A stretch of 18,071 nucleotides of DNA from Zoogloeaceae bacterium. Its GTDB lineage: Bacteria > Pseudomonadota > Gammaproteobacteria > Burkholderiales > Rhodocyclaceae. A program made the position numbers and the translations under genes. The DNA lies in the NCBI GenBank assembly GCA_031259605.1, contig JAIRLE010000025.1:1-18071 (forward strand), read 5' to 3'. Under the pieces are notes generated by a model. The model searched no databases. It worked only from the letters and a program-made list of their open reading frames with translations, and was not told the origin of the DNA. Each line of letters begins with the position of its first letter. Within the stretch, counting starts at the first letter, position 1. Shown piece by piece: positions 1 through 6,887 of this stretch.

Positions 1-980
1 CCCTTGGTGATGTTTTCCGCGACGGGGAAAAGCGCCATCCCGCCCTGGGTCTGTCCGTCATCCGGGGCATAGGTACGGGTGAAACGGAAGACGTTGTTCT
101 CCACGCCACCCGTAAAGGCACCCAGCACCTCGGTGACATTTTGGAGCAGGAACCTTCCACCGCCACCGCCGTTATGCGAGCTATAGACGTAACAACCGCT
201 TATCTGACTGCCGTTCTGGTGCAGAATCAGAAAAGGAGAGTAAGAGGTTCCTTTTTGCTGCTCCACCATGGCGTTATTGGCGGGGGAAGCCGAGTCCCGT
301 TGTCCCGTCATACTGTAAATGCCGCTGAAGTCTTCCCGCAGTTCGACCGGCTGATCGAAGCGACCCTGGGCGCTGAAACGGGAGAGCTGATACCTTCCTT
401 GTTTTGCGCCGGACAAAGTGATGCGCACGTAGCGTCCGGAGATTTTCTGCCGGACCGGAATGGAGAAATCGTAGCTCGCGCGCGCGACGGCGGACTCCGG
501 CACGTCGAACTCCGCCACCGTCTGGAAATCGTCGGCGGGCGACATGGAGACCGCGAAGGCGATCCGGCGCGGGATATAGTACTGTTCATCCCCCCCGCTG
601 ATCCGGAAAACCTCTATCGTTGCCGGGGCCGCGAGCGCGTAGAAGAGCTTGGTGTTCTCGCTATCGCCCTTATAAGCATCAGAAAGTGAATTAGTCGAGC
701 GTCCATGACTAATCATCCTGATCTGTTCGGCGATCCGGGACGAATCGAAATGCTTGTCGAGGGTATAGGGAAATCCGCCGTTGAAGAAGCTCGCCACGTC
801 GATCAGTTCGTGGTTCGCCTCCGGCGTGGTGGGGGTTTCCCCGGCGGCGGGCGGCGCGGACGCGGAAGAAGCGGACGCCGCCGAGGGCGCGGCGGTGGCG
901 GCAGGCGTCCCGACCTCCTTGTCGCCACAGGCGGCAAGGAAGACGGCAAGGGAGCACAGCAGGATTCGACTTGCTTTCAT
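1..980 (-). CDS. Putative lipoprotein of unknown function, C-terminus cut by window edge
   Basis: The minus frame is open from ATG 980 to the left edge, giving 326 codons with no stop. A good ribosome site (AAGGA, 8 nt upstream) supports this start. The N-terminus is a lipoprotein signal, MKASRILLCSLAVFLAAC, with lipobox LAAC and Cys18 as the predicted lipidation site. An Ala/Ser/Pro/Thr-rich linker (about residues 24-50) follows, then a beta-rich body. The stretch around residues 55-215 (for example SGRYVRITLSGAKQGRYQLS) has the feel of a discoidin-like carbohydrate- or ligand-binding fold, but this is inference. A GGGGG run is followed by RFLLQNVTEVLGAFTGG. The protein probably sits at the outer membrane. 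It lies on the same strand downstream of nuoF, where nuoG would be expected. The missing C-terminus could carry a further domain. I do not recognise the family. Confidence 0.75.
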   Translation of the reverse strand, partial: MKASRILLCSLAVFLAACGDKEVGTPAATAAPSAASASSASAPPAAGETPTTPEANHELIDVASFFNGGFPYTLDKHFDSSRIAEQIRMISHGRSTNSLSDAYKGDSENTKLFYALAAPATIEVFRISGGDEQYYIPRRIAFAVSMSPADDFQTVAEFDVPESAVARASYDFSIPVRQKISGRYVRITLSGAKQGRYQLSRFSAQGRFDQPVELREDFSGIYSMTGQRDSASPANNAMVEQQKGTSYSPFLILHQNGSQISGCYVYSSHNGGGGGRFLLQNVTEVLGAFTGGVENNVFRFTRTYAPDDGQTQGGMALFPVAENITK

Positions 981-1010
981 GATGGATTCCTTTTTAACGG
1001 AAGACGGAAG

Positions 1011-1041
1011 ACAGAGGACGGAAAAGTTTGTGGCTTCGCCG
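1011..1041. repeat. Dispersed intergenic repeat, copy 1
   Basis: These 31 bases match the reverse complement of 17866-17896 at 28 of 31 positions. The shared core is GAAAAGTTTG followed, after one variable base, by GGCTTCGCCG. It lies in the 156-bp spacer between the lipoprotein gene and nuoF, just beside a short direct repeat (GGAAGAC twice at 1000-1013). It is one member of what looks like a genome-wide intergenic repeat. No promoter or terminator is obvious in this spacer. Confidence 0.6.
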
Positions 1042-1136
1042 GAGGGGGGCATGGATTGCCGCGTCGCGCCGCGCCTCGCTTTTGACGAGATTGGAGGCGA
1101 GCGCACAAGTTTTCTTCATTTTCAATCGCTCCCTTT

Positions 1137-2489
1137 TCATCTGTCCCCTGCCCCAGCAAACCCGCTCCCCGCCCACTGCACGTCCTTCGGCACGAGGCAG
1201 GTCTTCTGTTCGATGTGATAGAGGAATTCGGCGCGGAAGTGTTTCACGAAACTCTGCACCGGCATGGCGGCGGCGTCGCCCAGGGCGCAGACGGTGCGGC
1301 CGCTGATGTTGCCCGCCACATGGGTGAGCGTCTCCAGATCGTCGGGGTGCCCTGCCCCGTTTTCGATGCGGTGCACAACCTGATAGAGCCAGCCCGTGCC
1401 TTCCCGGCAAGGCGTGCATTGCCCGCAGGATTCCTCGTGATAGAAGTACGCAAGCCGCTCCAGCGCCTTCACCATGCAGGTGGTCTCGTCCATGACGATT
1501 ACCGCGCCGGAACCGAGCATGGAACCGGCCTTGCTGATGGAATCGTAATCCAGCGCGCAGTCCATGATGACGTCGGCGGGCAGCACCGGCGCGGAGGAAC
1601 CGCCGGGAATCACCGCCTTCAGCTTTCTGCCGCCGCGCACGCCGCCCGCGAGTTCCAGAAGTTTCGCAAAGGACGTGCCCAAGGGAATCTCGTAATTGCC
1701 GGGGCGATTGACGTGGCCGGAGACGGAAAAGAGCTTTGTTCCTCCATTGTTGGGTTTTCCCAGATCAAGAAAGGCTTCGCCGCCCATTTTCAGGATGAAG
1801 GGGATGGAAGCGAAGGTTTCCGTATTGTTGATGGTCGTGGGTTTGCCGTAGAGGCCGAAGGAGGCGGGAAACGGCGGCTTGAAGCGCGGCTGCCCCTTCT
1901 TGCCCTCGATGGATTCCAGGAGCGCCGTTTCCTCGCCGCAGATGTACGCGCCATAGCCGTGGTGCGCGAAGAGTTCAAAGGAAAAATCCGTGCCGAGAAT
2001 GTTCTGCCCGATGAGACCCGCCGCGCGCGCTTCCGCCAGGGCTTCTTCAAAACGTTTGTAGAGTTCCCAGATTTCGCCGTGGATGTAGTTGTAGCCGCGG
2101 TTCGCGCCGATGGCATAGGCGCCGATGGCCATGCCCTCGATCACCGCGTGCGGATTCATGCGGATGAGGTCGCGGTCCTTGAAGGTGCCGGGTTCGCCCT
2201 CGTCGGTGTTGCACACCACGTACTTGTCGCCGGGCAGCGAACGGGGCATGAAACTCCATTTCAAACCGGTGGGAAAACCCGCGCCGCCGCGCCCGCGCAG
2301 GACGGACGCCTTGATTTCGGCAATCACCGCCTCCGGCGGCCTTTGTTCCGCGAGAATCGTCCGCAGCGCCGCATAACCGCCGCGCGCGACATAATCCGCC
2401 AGCCGCCAGCCGGCGTCTTCCGCATAACCGCCCAGCCCGCCTTGCAGACCGGCGGTCAGCACCGGGGAAATCGCGCCCAGAATCGCCAT
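1137..2489 (-). CDS. nuoF: NADH-quinone oxidoreductase subunit F (NuoF)
   Basis: This is the FMN- and NADH-binding subunit of complex I, which accepts hydride from NADH and passes electrons to the iron-sulfur chain on the cytoplasmic side. Visible motifs are the glycine-rich nucleotide/FMN site RGRGGAGFPTGLKW (65-78), DEGEPGTFKDRD (96-107), and ICGEETALLESIEG (183-196). The 4Fe-4S N3 ligands are SCGQCTPC (Cys355, 358, 361) and Cys401. At 450 residues it is slightly longer than the usual 425-440, with a short Gly-rich tail. Its ATG directly abuts the nuoE stop codon, so the two are translationally coupled. The gene normally downstream, nuoG, is absent: a lipoprotein gene follows after 156 bp. 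Confidence 0.97.
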   Translation of the reverse strand: MAILGAISPVLTAGLQGGLGGYAEDAGWRLADYVARGGYAALRTILAEQRPPEAVIAEIKASVLRGRGGAGFPTGLKWSFMPRSLPGDKYVVCNTDEGEPGTFKDRDLIRMNPHAVIEGMAIGAYAIGANRGYNYIHGEIWELYKRFEEALAEARAAGLIGQNILGTDFSFELFAHHGYGAYICGEETALLESIEGKKGQPRFKPPFPASFGLYGKPTTINNTETFASIPFILKMGGEAFLDLGKPNNGGTKLFSVSGHVNRPGNYEIPLGTSFAKLLELAGGVRGGRKLKAVIPGGSSAPVLPADVIMDCALDYDSISKAGSMLGSGAVIVMDETTCMVKALERLAYFYHEESCGQCTPCREGTGWLYQVVHRIENGAGHPDDLETLTHVAGNISGRTVCALGDAAAMPVQSFVKHFRAEFLYHIEQKTCLVPKDVQWAGSGFAGAGDR

Positions 2490-3032
2490 TTATGCGCCCT
2501 CCTCCAACGACGCCAGCAATTGTTCGATGGCTTCCGGCGTCATGCGCCCACACATGCGGCGGTTGTTCACGAGCATGACCGGAGCGTCGCCGCACGCGCC
2601 CATGCACTCGCCTTCCACCAGCGTAAACTTGCCGTCCGGCGTGGTTTCATTGAAGCCGACGCCCAGCTTCTCTTTCAGGTATTCCGCCGCGTGAACGCCG
2701 CCGGAAAGGGCGCAGGGCAGATTGGTACACACCGTGAGCTTGTACTTGCCCACGGGTTTCAGGTCATACATGTTGTAGAAGGTCGCCACTTCCAGCGCCG
2801 CGACCGGCGGAATGCCCAAGAACCCTGCCACCGCCGCAACGGCTTCCGGCGGCAGCCAGCCGATTTCCTCCTGCGCCAGCGCCAGGCAGGCCATGACGGC
2901 GGAACGCTGCCGCCCCGCCGGGTACTTGGCGACTTCGCGCCCGAATTTTCGCCAGGTCGCCTCGCTCAGGCGAAAACCGTCCCCGAAATCCCTTTCCGGG
3001 CGTTCCGGGGAATGGATGGCGGCTTGGGTCAT
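2490..3032 (-). CDS. nuoE: NADH-quinone oxidoreductase subunit E (NuoE)
   Basis: This is the 24-kDa-type thioredoxin-fold subunit carrying 2Fe-2S cluster N1a. In the 180-residue protein from ATG 3032 the four ligands are CTNLPC (Cys102 and 107) and CMGAC (Cys143 and 147). Helical N-terminal landmarks include AQEEIGWLP and ALEVATFYNMY. An upstream ATG at 3053 would add seven residues but has no ribosome site, whereas ATG 3032 follows AGGA at suitable spacing, so I take the shorter form. The gene ends exactly where nuoF begins. Upstream it is separated from nuoD by about 2 kb of unrelated secreted and membrane protein genes, which is unusual for this operon. Confidence 0.96.
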   Translation of the reverse strand: MTQAAIHSPERPERDFGDGFRLSEATWRKFGREVAKYPAGRQRSAVMACLALAQEEIGWLPPEAVAAVAGFLGIPPVAALEVATFYNMYDLKPVGKYKLTVCTNLPCALSGGVHAAEYLKEKLGVGFNETTPDGKFTLVEGECMGACGDAPVMLVNNRRMCGRMTPEAIEQLLASLEEGA

Positions 3033-3091
3033 GGTTTTCCTTTTTCCTGTCATCTGGACGGCTTCGTGGTCAAAGTATCCGGGTGTTCTAT

Positions 3092-3901
3092 TCAGTGTAC
3101 TGTCAGGCTGCCGTCTTTATGGCGTTCGTCATACTGCCGCTTGCGGGGAAACTGCCTGCGAAAATCCTGTTTGTCCAGATAGTAAGTCGTCTCCAGACCC
3201 GGCATGTCGAGTTCGAGTTCCGGCTTGAGACTGAAGGCGACATGATAAAAGTGATCCCTCTCTTCCACGAGGATCCCGGTGCCGGGAATGTGAAGCGCGA
3301 CGCCCGGCCCCGGCAGATGGCTGGCCATATCCCGATAGGCGACCGCGAGGGCGCGCAAAAAACCGGGCAAGGGCGCGTCGTTCTCGCGGGCGGCGGACTG
3401 ATGCGTGAGAAAAACTTCCCTGGATGACCTGCCGTCTCCAGTGTAAATATTGTGTCGCACTTCCAGAATGCGAAAGTCTTCCTTGCCGACGCGATACCGG
3501 CTCAAACCCGCGAGACCCTTCAGTTTTTCACCGCGCATGCCAAACCGAGTGCCGAGGAACCTGAATTGGACGCGGTAATCCGCGTCCGTCTCGGCGATGT
3601 AGAGTTCGTAGCGGCGCAGCAGTCCCTCCACGGGATGGGCGCTTGCCGGGGAAAGTGCAGGGTCGGAAAGATGCCGCCAGGCGACTTCCGCCGCCCGCGC
3701 CACGCCGGGCAGAGGCGCGTCTTCCGCCTGGACGGGCGCGTTCATGGCAAAAAGCGTCAGCAGGGAAAGGAAAAGGCGGGGTGCCGCGCCGCGCAATCCG
3801 TCCAGCCCGGCCAGGCGGCGCGCGCGGCCTTGCGGACAGGCGCGCTTATGGTCGCGCTTATGGTCAAATTCCCGGCGGAGCGCTTGGGGTGAAAGGGTCA
3901 T
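3092..3901 (-). CDS. Secreted two-domain protein of unknown function, paralogue 1
   Basis: I do not recognise the family. A hydrophobic stretch LFLSLLTLFAMNAPVQA ending in an AxA-type site predicts export to the periplasm. The mature part contains two related units. Unit 1 begins DAPLPGVARAAEVAWR and contains ETDADYRVQFRF and YRVGKEDFRILEVRH. Unit 2 begins DAPLPGFLRALAVAYR and contains FYHVAFSLKPE and YYLDKQDFRRQF. The next gene (3921-4640) is a clear paralogue with the same two-unit plan. The start is uncertain. ATG 3901 gives a 269-residue protein with an Arg-rich N-region of about 35 residues before the signal segment. TTG 3796, preceded by GGACGGA, gives MRGAAPRLFL and aligns with the paralogue's MRAIRFFL start, so it may be the true one. 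The longer N-region includes a 12-bp tandem repeat. Confidence 0.72.
   Translation of the reverse strand: MTLSPQALRREFDHKRDHKRACPQGRARRLAGLDGLRGAAPRLFLSLLTLFAMNAPVQAEDAPLPGVARAAEVAWRHLSDPALSPASAHPVEGLLRRYELYIAETDADYRVQFRFLGTRFGMRGEKLKGLAGLSRYRVGKEDFRILEVRHNIYTGDGRSSREVFLTHQSAARENDAPLPGFLRALAVAYRDMASHLPGPGVALHIPGTGILVEERDHFYHVAFSLKPELELDMPGLETTYYLDKQDFRRQFPRKRQYDERHKDGSLTVH
3842..3865. repeat. 12-bp perfect tandem repeat
   Basis: GCGCTTATGGTC occurs twice back to back. It falls in the doubtful N-terminal extension of paralogue 1, where it encodes DHKR twice on the minus strand. It supports the view that this stretch may lie outside the conserved protein. Confidence 0.8.
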
Positions 3902-3920
3902 GGTCGGCAATCCGCTTTGC

Positions 3921-4640
3921 TCAATACAGGTGTTTGACGGGAAGAAAACGAAAATCCCGCTTGTCTACGCGGTAAACCGTCCAGCCGTCGATAATCAGGA
4001 ATTCCGCCTTGGGACTGAAGCGTATCTCGTAATAATCGCCGCCGTCGCTCACGGTAATGACGAAATTGTGAACGTGACGCATGGGATCGTCATCCCGTGA
4101 CGTGGCGGCGCGGCGGCTGGCGAAATCCCGATGGGCGAGCGCGAGGGCGCGCGCAAAGTCGGGCAAGGGCGCATCGTTTTGGGCGGCGGGTTTTTGCGGG
4201 GGCAGTGAAAGCAAGGCTTCCGGCGTGGTGTTGACCACATTCCCGTCAAAAATCCGCTGCCGCGCTTCCAGAAGGCGGAAATCCCATTTATCCACGCGAT
4301 ACTGGCGCGACGCCACGATGCCTCTCGCGCTTTCGCCGTACACAACCCCGGTGAACCTGACTTCGACGCGGTAATCCGTGTCCGTCTCGGTGATGCGGAG
4401 CGCGTGGCGGCGCAGATTCTCCACGGAACGGGCGCGTTCCACGGAGAGCGCGGGATCGGAAGTATGTCGGAACTCCATGGAACGGATGCTTTCCGGGGAA
4501 AGCGCGGGATCGGAAAAATGCCGGAACGCCGCTTCCGCCGCTCGCGCCGCGCCCGGCAGGGGCGCGTTTTTCGTCTGGGCGGACGCGGTCATGGACATCA
4601 ACGTGACCAGAAAGAAGAGAAAAAAGCGGATGGCTCGCAT
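3921..4640 (-). CDS. Secreted two-domain protein of unknown function, paralogue 2
   Basis: This 239-residue protein has a textbook signal peptide, MRAIRFFLFFLVTLMSMTASA, then NAPLPGAARAAEAAFR. It repeats the two-unit design of paralogue 1. Unit 1 contains ITETDTDYRVEVRF and YRVDKWDFRLLEAR; unit 2 contains NDAPLPDFARALALAHR, YYEIRFSPKAE and YRVDKRDFRFLPVKH. The shared signature is APLP + RAxxxAxR helix, Yx(V/I)xF strand, then YxVDKxDFRxL. Unit 1 also carries an in-frame 18-residue duplication (FRHxSDPALSxExxRSxE twice) that is single in paralogue 1. The same frame stays open upstream to ATG 4946, so a fusion with the small membrane protein is formally possible. The ATG at 4640 is favoured because of the signal peptide and because a natural stop (4646-4648) of the upstream gene lies just before it. 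Function unknown; a periplasmic immunity- or PepSY-like fold is only a guess. Confidence 0.78.
   Translation of the reverse strand: MRAIRFFLFFLVTLMSMTASAQTKNAPLPGAARAAEAAFRHFSDPALSPESIRSMEFRHTSDPALSVERARSVENLRRHALRITETDTDYRVEVRFTGVVYGESARGIVASRQYRVDKWDFRLLEARQRIFDGNVVNTTPEALLSLPPQKPAAQNDAPLPDFARALALAHRDFASRRAATSRDDDPMRHVHNFVITVSDGGDYYEIRFSPKAEFLIIDGWTVYRVDKRDFRFLPVKHLY
4447..4554. repeat. 54-bp imperfect tandem duplication inside paralogue 2
   Basis: The string AGCGCGGGATCGGA occurs at 4447 and again at 4501, a 54-bp period. In protein this is FRHFSDPALSPESIRSME followed by FRHTSDPALSVERARSVE, an 18-residue repeat. The tandem paralogue has the segment only once (WRHLSDPALSPASAHPVE), so the duplication is specific to this copy. 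Boundaries are approximate. Confidence 0.75.
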
Positions 4641-4645
4641 GGTCT

Positions 4646-4946
4646 TCACCGGTCGGATCTGGCCTTCTCGATGCCCGCTTTCACCGCGTCCACGAACGCC
4701 TGCCGCGCGGCGGCGCGCATACAGAAAAAAACACAGGAGATACACCGCGCCGCCAGCCACGATGAAGAATGCCCAATATCTCGATGGATACCGTATGTTG
4801 CCGATGAGGCTCAGGATGCCGACGCCCAGGACAAGCTGCAGGAAGTAAAGCAGCCTCAACGCGCCTTTCTGGTTCTGGCAGGCAAGCGACTGGGCCGCGC
4901 CCAGGATTTTCGGGGAGACCCGGTAGCGCAGGGTGATGTCCGTCAT
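4646..4946 (-). CDS. Small two-helix membrane protein with apparent frameshift
   Basis: From ATG 4946 the frame reads MTDITLRYRVSPKILGAAQ, then two strong transmembrane segments (LLYFLQLVLGVGILSLIG and YWAFFIVAGGAVYLLCFF). It then degrades into Arg/Gly-rich sequence (RRRAAGVRGRGESGHREG). If one base is skipped at a run of seven T (minus strand, 4725-4731), the reading becomes a plausible helix, RAAARQAFVDAVKAGIEK, ending at TGA 4648-4646, six bases before the next ATG. So the intended product is probably 99 residues. Without the shift it fuses in frame with paralogue 2. The N-terminus resembles that of YcxB-like membrane proteins, a weak suggestion. There is no strong ribosome site. The 80 bp between this start and the nuoD stop hold nothing recognisable. 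Confidence 0.55.
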
Positions 4947-5026
4947 GTCCGCGCCCCATGAACACAATGGAAACCCCCCCCGGAAGTCCCGCGGATGTCG
5001 CCGGAAAGAAGCGCCGCGCTCATGAC

Positions 5027-6280
5027 TTACCGGTCGATCTCGCCGAACACGATGTCCTGCGAGCCGATGATGGTCACCACATCGGCCAGCATGTGGCCGC
5101 GCGCCATTTCGTCCATCGCCGCCAGATGCGCGAAGCCGGGGGCGCGAATCTTCACGCGGTAGGGCTTGTTCGCCCCGTCGGAAATCGCGTAGATGCCGAA
5201 TTCGCCTTTGGGATGCTCGATGGCCGCGTAGGCTTCGCCTTCCGGCACGTGAATGCCTTCGGAAAAGAGCTTGAAGTGATGGATCAGGCTCTCCATGTTC
5301 GATTTCATCTCGGCCTTTGGCGGCGGCGTCACCTTGTGGTTGTCGCTCATCACCGGCCCCGGATGGACGCGCAGCCAGTCGATGCACTGGCGGATGATGC
5401 GGTTCGATTGCAGCATCTCCTCCATGCGCACCAGATAGCGGTCGTAACAGTCGCCGGCGGCGCCGACGGGGATGTCGAATTCCACCTTGTCGTAGGCGGC
5501 GTAGGGCTGTTTCTTCCTCAAGTCCCATTCCACGCCGGAGCCGCGCAGCATCGCGCCGGTAAAGCCCAGTTGCTTCGCCCGTTCGGGCGAGACCACGCCG
5601 ATATTGACGAGCCGCTGCTTCCAGATGCGGTTGTCGGTCAACAGCGTGTGGTATTCGGCGTGATGTTTGGGGAAACGCTCGGTGAAATCCTCCAGGAAAT
5701 CGAGGAGCGATCCCTGGCGGTTTTCGTTGAATCTTTTGACCTGGGCGGCATTTTTCCAGGGAGAGACCTCGTATTGCGGCATCCGGTCGGGAAGATCGCG
5801 GCAGACGCCGCCGGGACGGTAATAGGCGGCGTGCATCCGCGCCCCGGAGACGGCCTCGTAGACATCCATCAAGTCTTCGCGTTCGCGGAAGGTGTAGAGG
5901 GTCATGGTCATCGCCCCCACGTCCAGCCCGTGACAGCCGACCCACAGGAGATGATTCAGGAGGCGCGTCACCTCATCCATCATGGTGCGGATGTAGCGCG
6001 CCCGCTCCGGAACCTCGACGCCCAGCAGTTTTTCCACCGCCAGGCAATAGGCATGCTCGTTGCACATCATGGAGACATAATCGAGCCGATCCATGTAGGG
6101 CACGGACTGCGCCCAGGAACGGGTCTCGATGAGCTTTTCGGTGCCGCGGTGCAAAAGGCCGATATGCGGATCGGCGCGTTCGATCACTTCACCGTCCATT
6201 TCCAGCACCAGCCGCAAAACGCCATGCGCCGCCGGGTGCTGCGGGCCGAAATTCAAGGTGTGATTGCGAATTTCACCCAT
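5027..6280 (-). CDS. nuoD: NADH-quinone oxidoreductase subunit D (NuoD)
   Basis: This is the 49-kDa-type subunit of the complex I connecting arm, related to the large subunit of NiFe hydrogenases, which helps form the quinone-binding cavity. The 417-residue product has the hallmark N-terminus NHTLNFGPQHPAAHGVLRL, then PHIGLLHRGTEKL, YVSMMCNEHAY, the stretch RGSGVEWDLRKKQPY and a C-terminal IIGSQDIVFGEIDR. ATG 6280 is chosen over ATG 6292: it follows GGAGA at good spacing and overlaps the nuoC stop as ATGGGTGA, a typical coupled junction. Unlike standard nuo operons, the gene downstream is not nuoE but the small membrane protein gene. Confidence 0.97.
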   Translation of the reverse strand: MGEIRNHTLNFGPQHPAAHGVLRLVLEMDGEVIERADPHIGLLHRGTEKLIETRSWAQSVPYMDRLDYVSMMCNEHAYCLAVEKLLGVEVPERARYIRTMMDEVTRLLNHLLWVGCHGLDVGAMTMTLYTFREREDLMDVYEAVSGARMHAAYYRPGGVCRDLPDRMPQYEVSPWKNAAQVKRFNENRQGSLLDFLEDFTERFPKHHAEYHTLLTDNRIWKQRLVNIGVVSPERAKQLGFTGAMLRGSGVEWDLRKKQPYAAYDKVEFDIPVGAAGDCYDRYLVRMEEMLQSNRIIRQCIDWLRVHPGPVMSDNHKVTPPPKAEMKSNMESLIHHFKLFSEGIHVPEGEAYAAIEHPKGEFGIYAISDGANKPYRVKIRAPGFAHLAAMDEMARGHMLADVVTIIGSQDIVFGEIDR

Positions 6281-6887
6281 GCGTCTCTCCATAACCGGGT
6301 TCGCGCCTGACGCGCGGCGTATTCTCCCGCGGCTCGATCGTCACCGGCTGATAGACGACGCGCCCTTCCTTTTCGTCGTAGCGCATTTCCACGTGGCCGG
6401 AGAGCGGAAAATCCTTGCGCAGCGGATGACCCACAAAACCGTAATCGGTGAGCAGGCGACGCAAATCCTCATGCCCTTCAAAAACGATGCCAAACAAATC
6501 GAACGCCTCGCGTTCGTACCAGTTGGCGGAAGCCCACAGGGGCGTCACCGAAGGCAACAGCGGAAAGTCGTCGTTTTCCGCAAACGTCCGCACCCGCAAG
6601 CGCCAATTGCGGGCAAGCGAAAGCAGATGCGCGACCACGGCAAAGCGCCGCCCCGTCCAGTCCTCCTTGTAGGTCGAATAATCCACGCCGCACAAGTCGA
6701 TCAATTGCGCAAAATCCAGTTCCGGCGCGGCGAGCAGATCGCGCATGACGGATTCGTAATCGGCGGCGGCGACTTCAAGGCTGATCTCACCCAGCGCCAG
6801 CGTGAGGCTTTGTATGCGCCCGGAAAGGCGGCTTTCCAGGCGTTGCTTGAGTTCTTGCAATTTGGCGGACACGAGAGAGGCAATCAA
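6273..6887 (-). CDS. nuoC: NADH-quinone oxidoreductase subunit C (NuoC)
   Basis: This is the 30-kDa-type peripheral-arm subunit of complex I. The 204-residue protein shows the family signature WYEREAFDLFGIVFEGH (123-139) followed by RRLLTDYGFVGHPLRKDFPL (143-162) and the usual C-terminal YQPVTIEPREN. It is a separate gene, as in alpha- and betaproteobacteria, not a nuoCD fusion as in enterobacteria. The start is a TTG at 6887 that overlaps the nuoB stop (TTGA). An alternative GTG at 6872 lacks a ribosome site too, so translation is probably coupled to nuoB. It overlaps nuoD by eight bases. Confidence 0.95.
   Translation of the reverse strand: MIASLVSAKLQELKQRLESRLSGRIQSLTLALGEISLEVAAADYESVMRDLLAAPELDFAQLIDLCGVDYSTYKEDWTGRRFAVVAHLLSLARNWRLRVRTFAENDDFPLLPSVTPLWASANWYEREAFDLFGIVFEGHEDLRRLLTDYGFVGHPLRKDFPLSGHVEMRYDEKEGRVVYQPVTIEPRENTPRVRREPGYGETHG

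Noticed and set aside
1215..3182. 655-codon open frame on the plus strand
   Set aside because: It lies antisense to nuoF and nuoE, which have full sets of conserved motifs. Its translation is low-complexity and Arg/Gly/His-rich, typical of a GC-rich shadow frame.
4947..5945. Upstream part of the long minus frame that ends with paralogue 2
   Set aside because: It overlaps nuoD in another frame and is Arg-rich; only the part from ATG 4946 (membrane protein) and ATG 4640 (paralogue 2) looks like protein.
4958..6310. 450-codon open frame on the plus strand
   Set aside because: It is antisense to nuoD, with no recognisable domain and a composition expected for a shadow frame.
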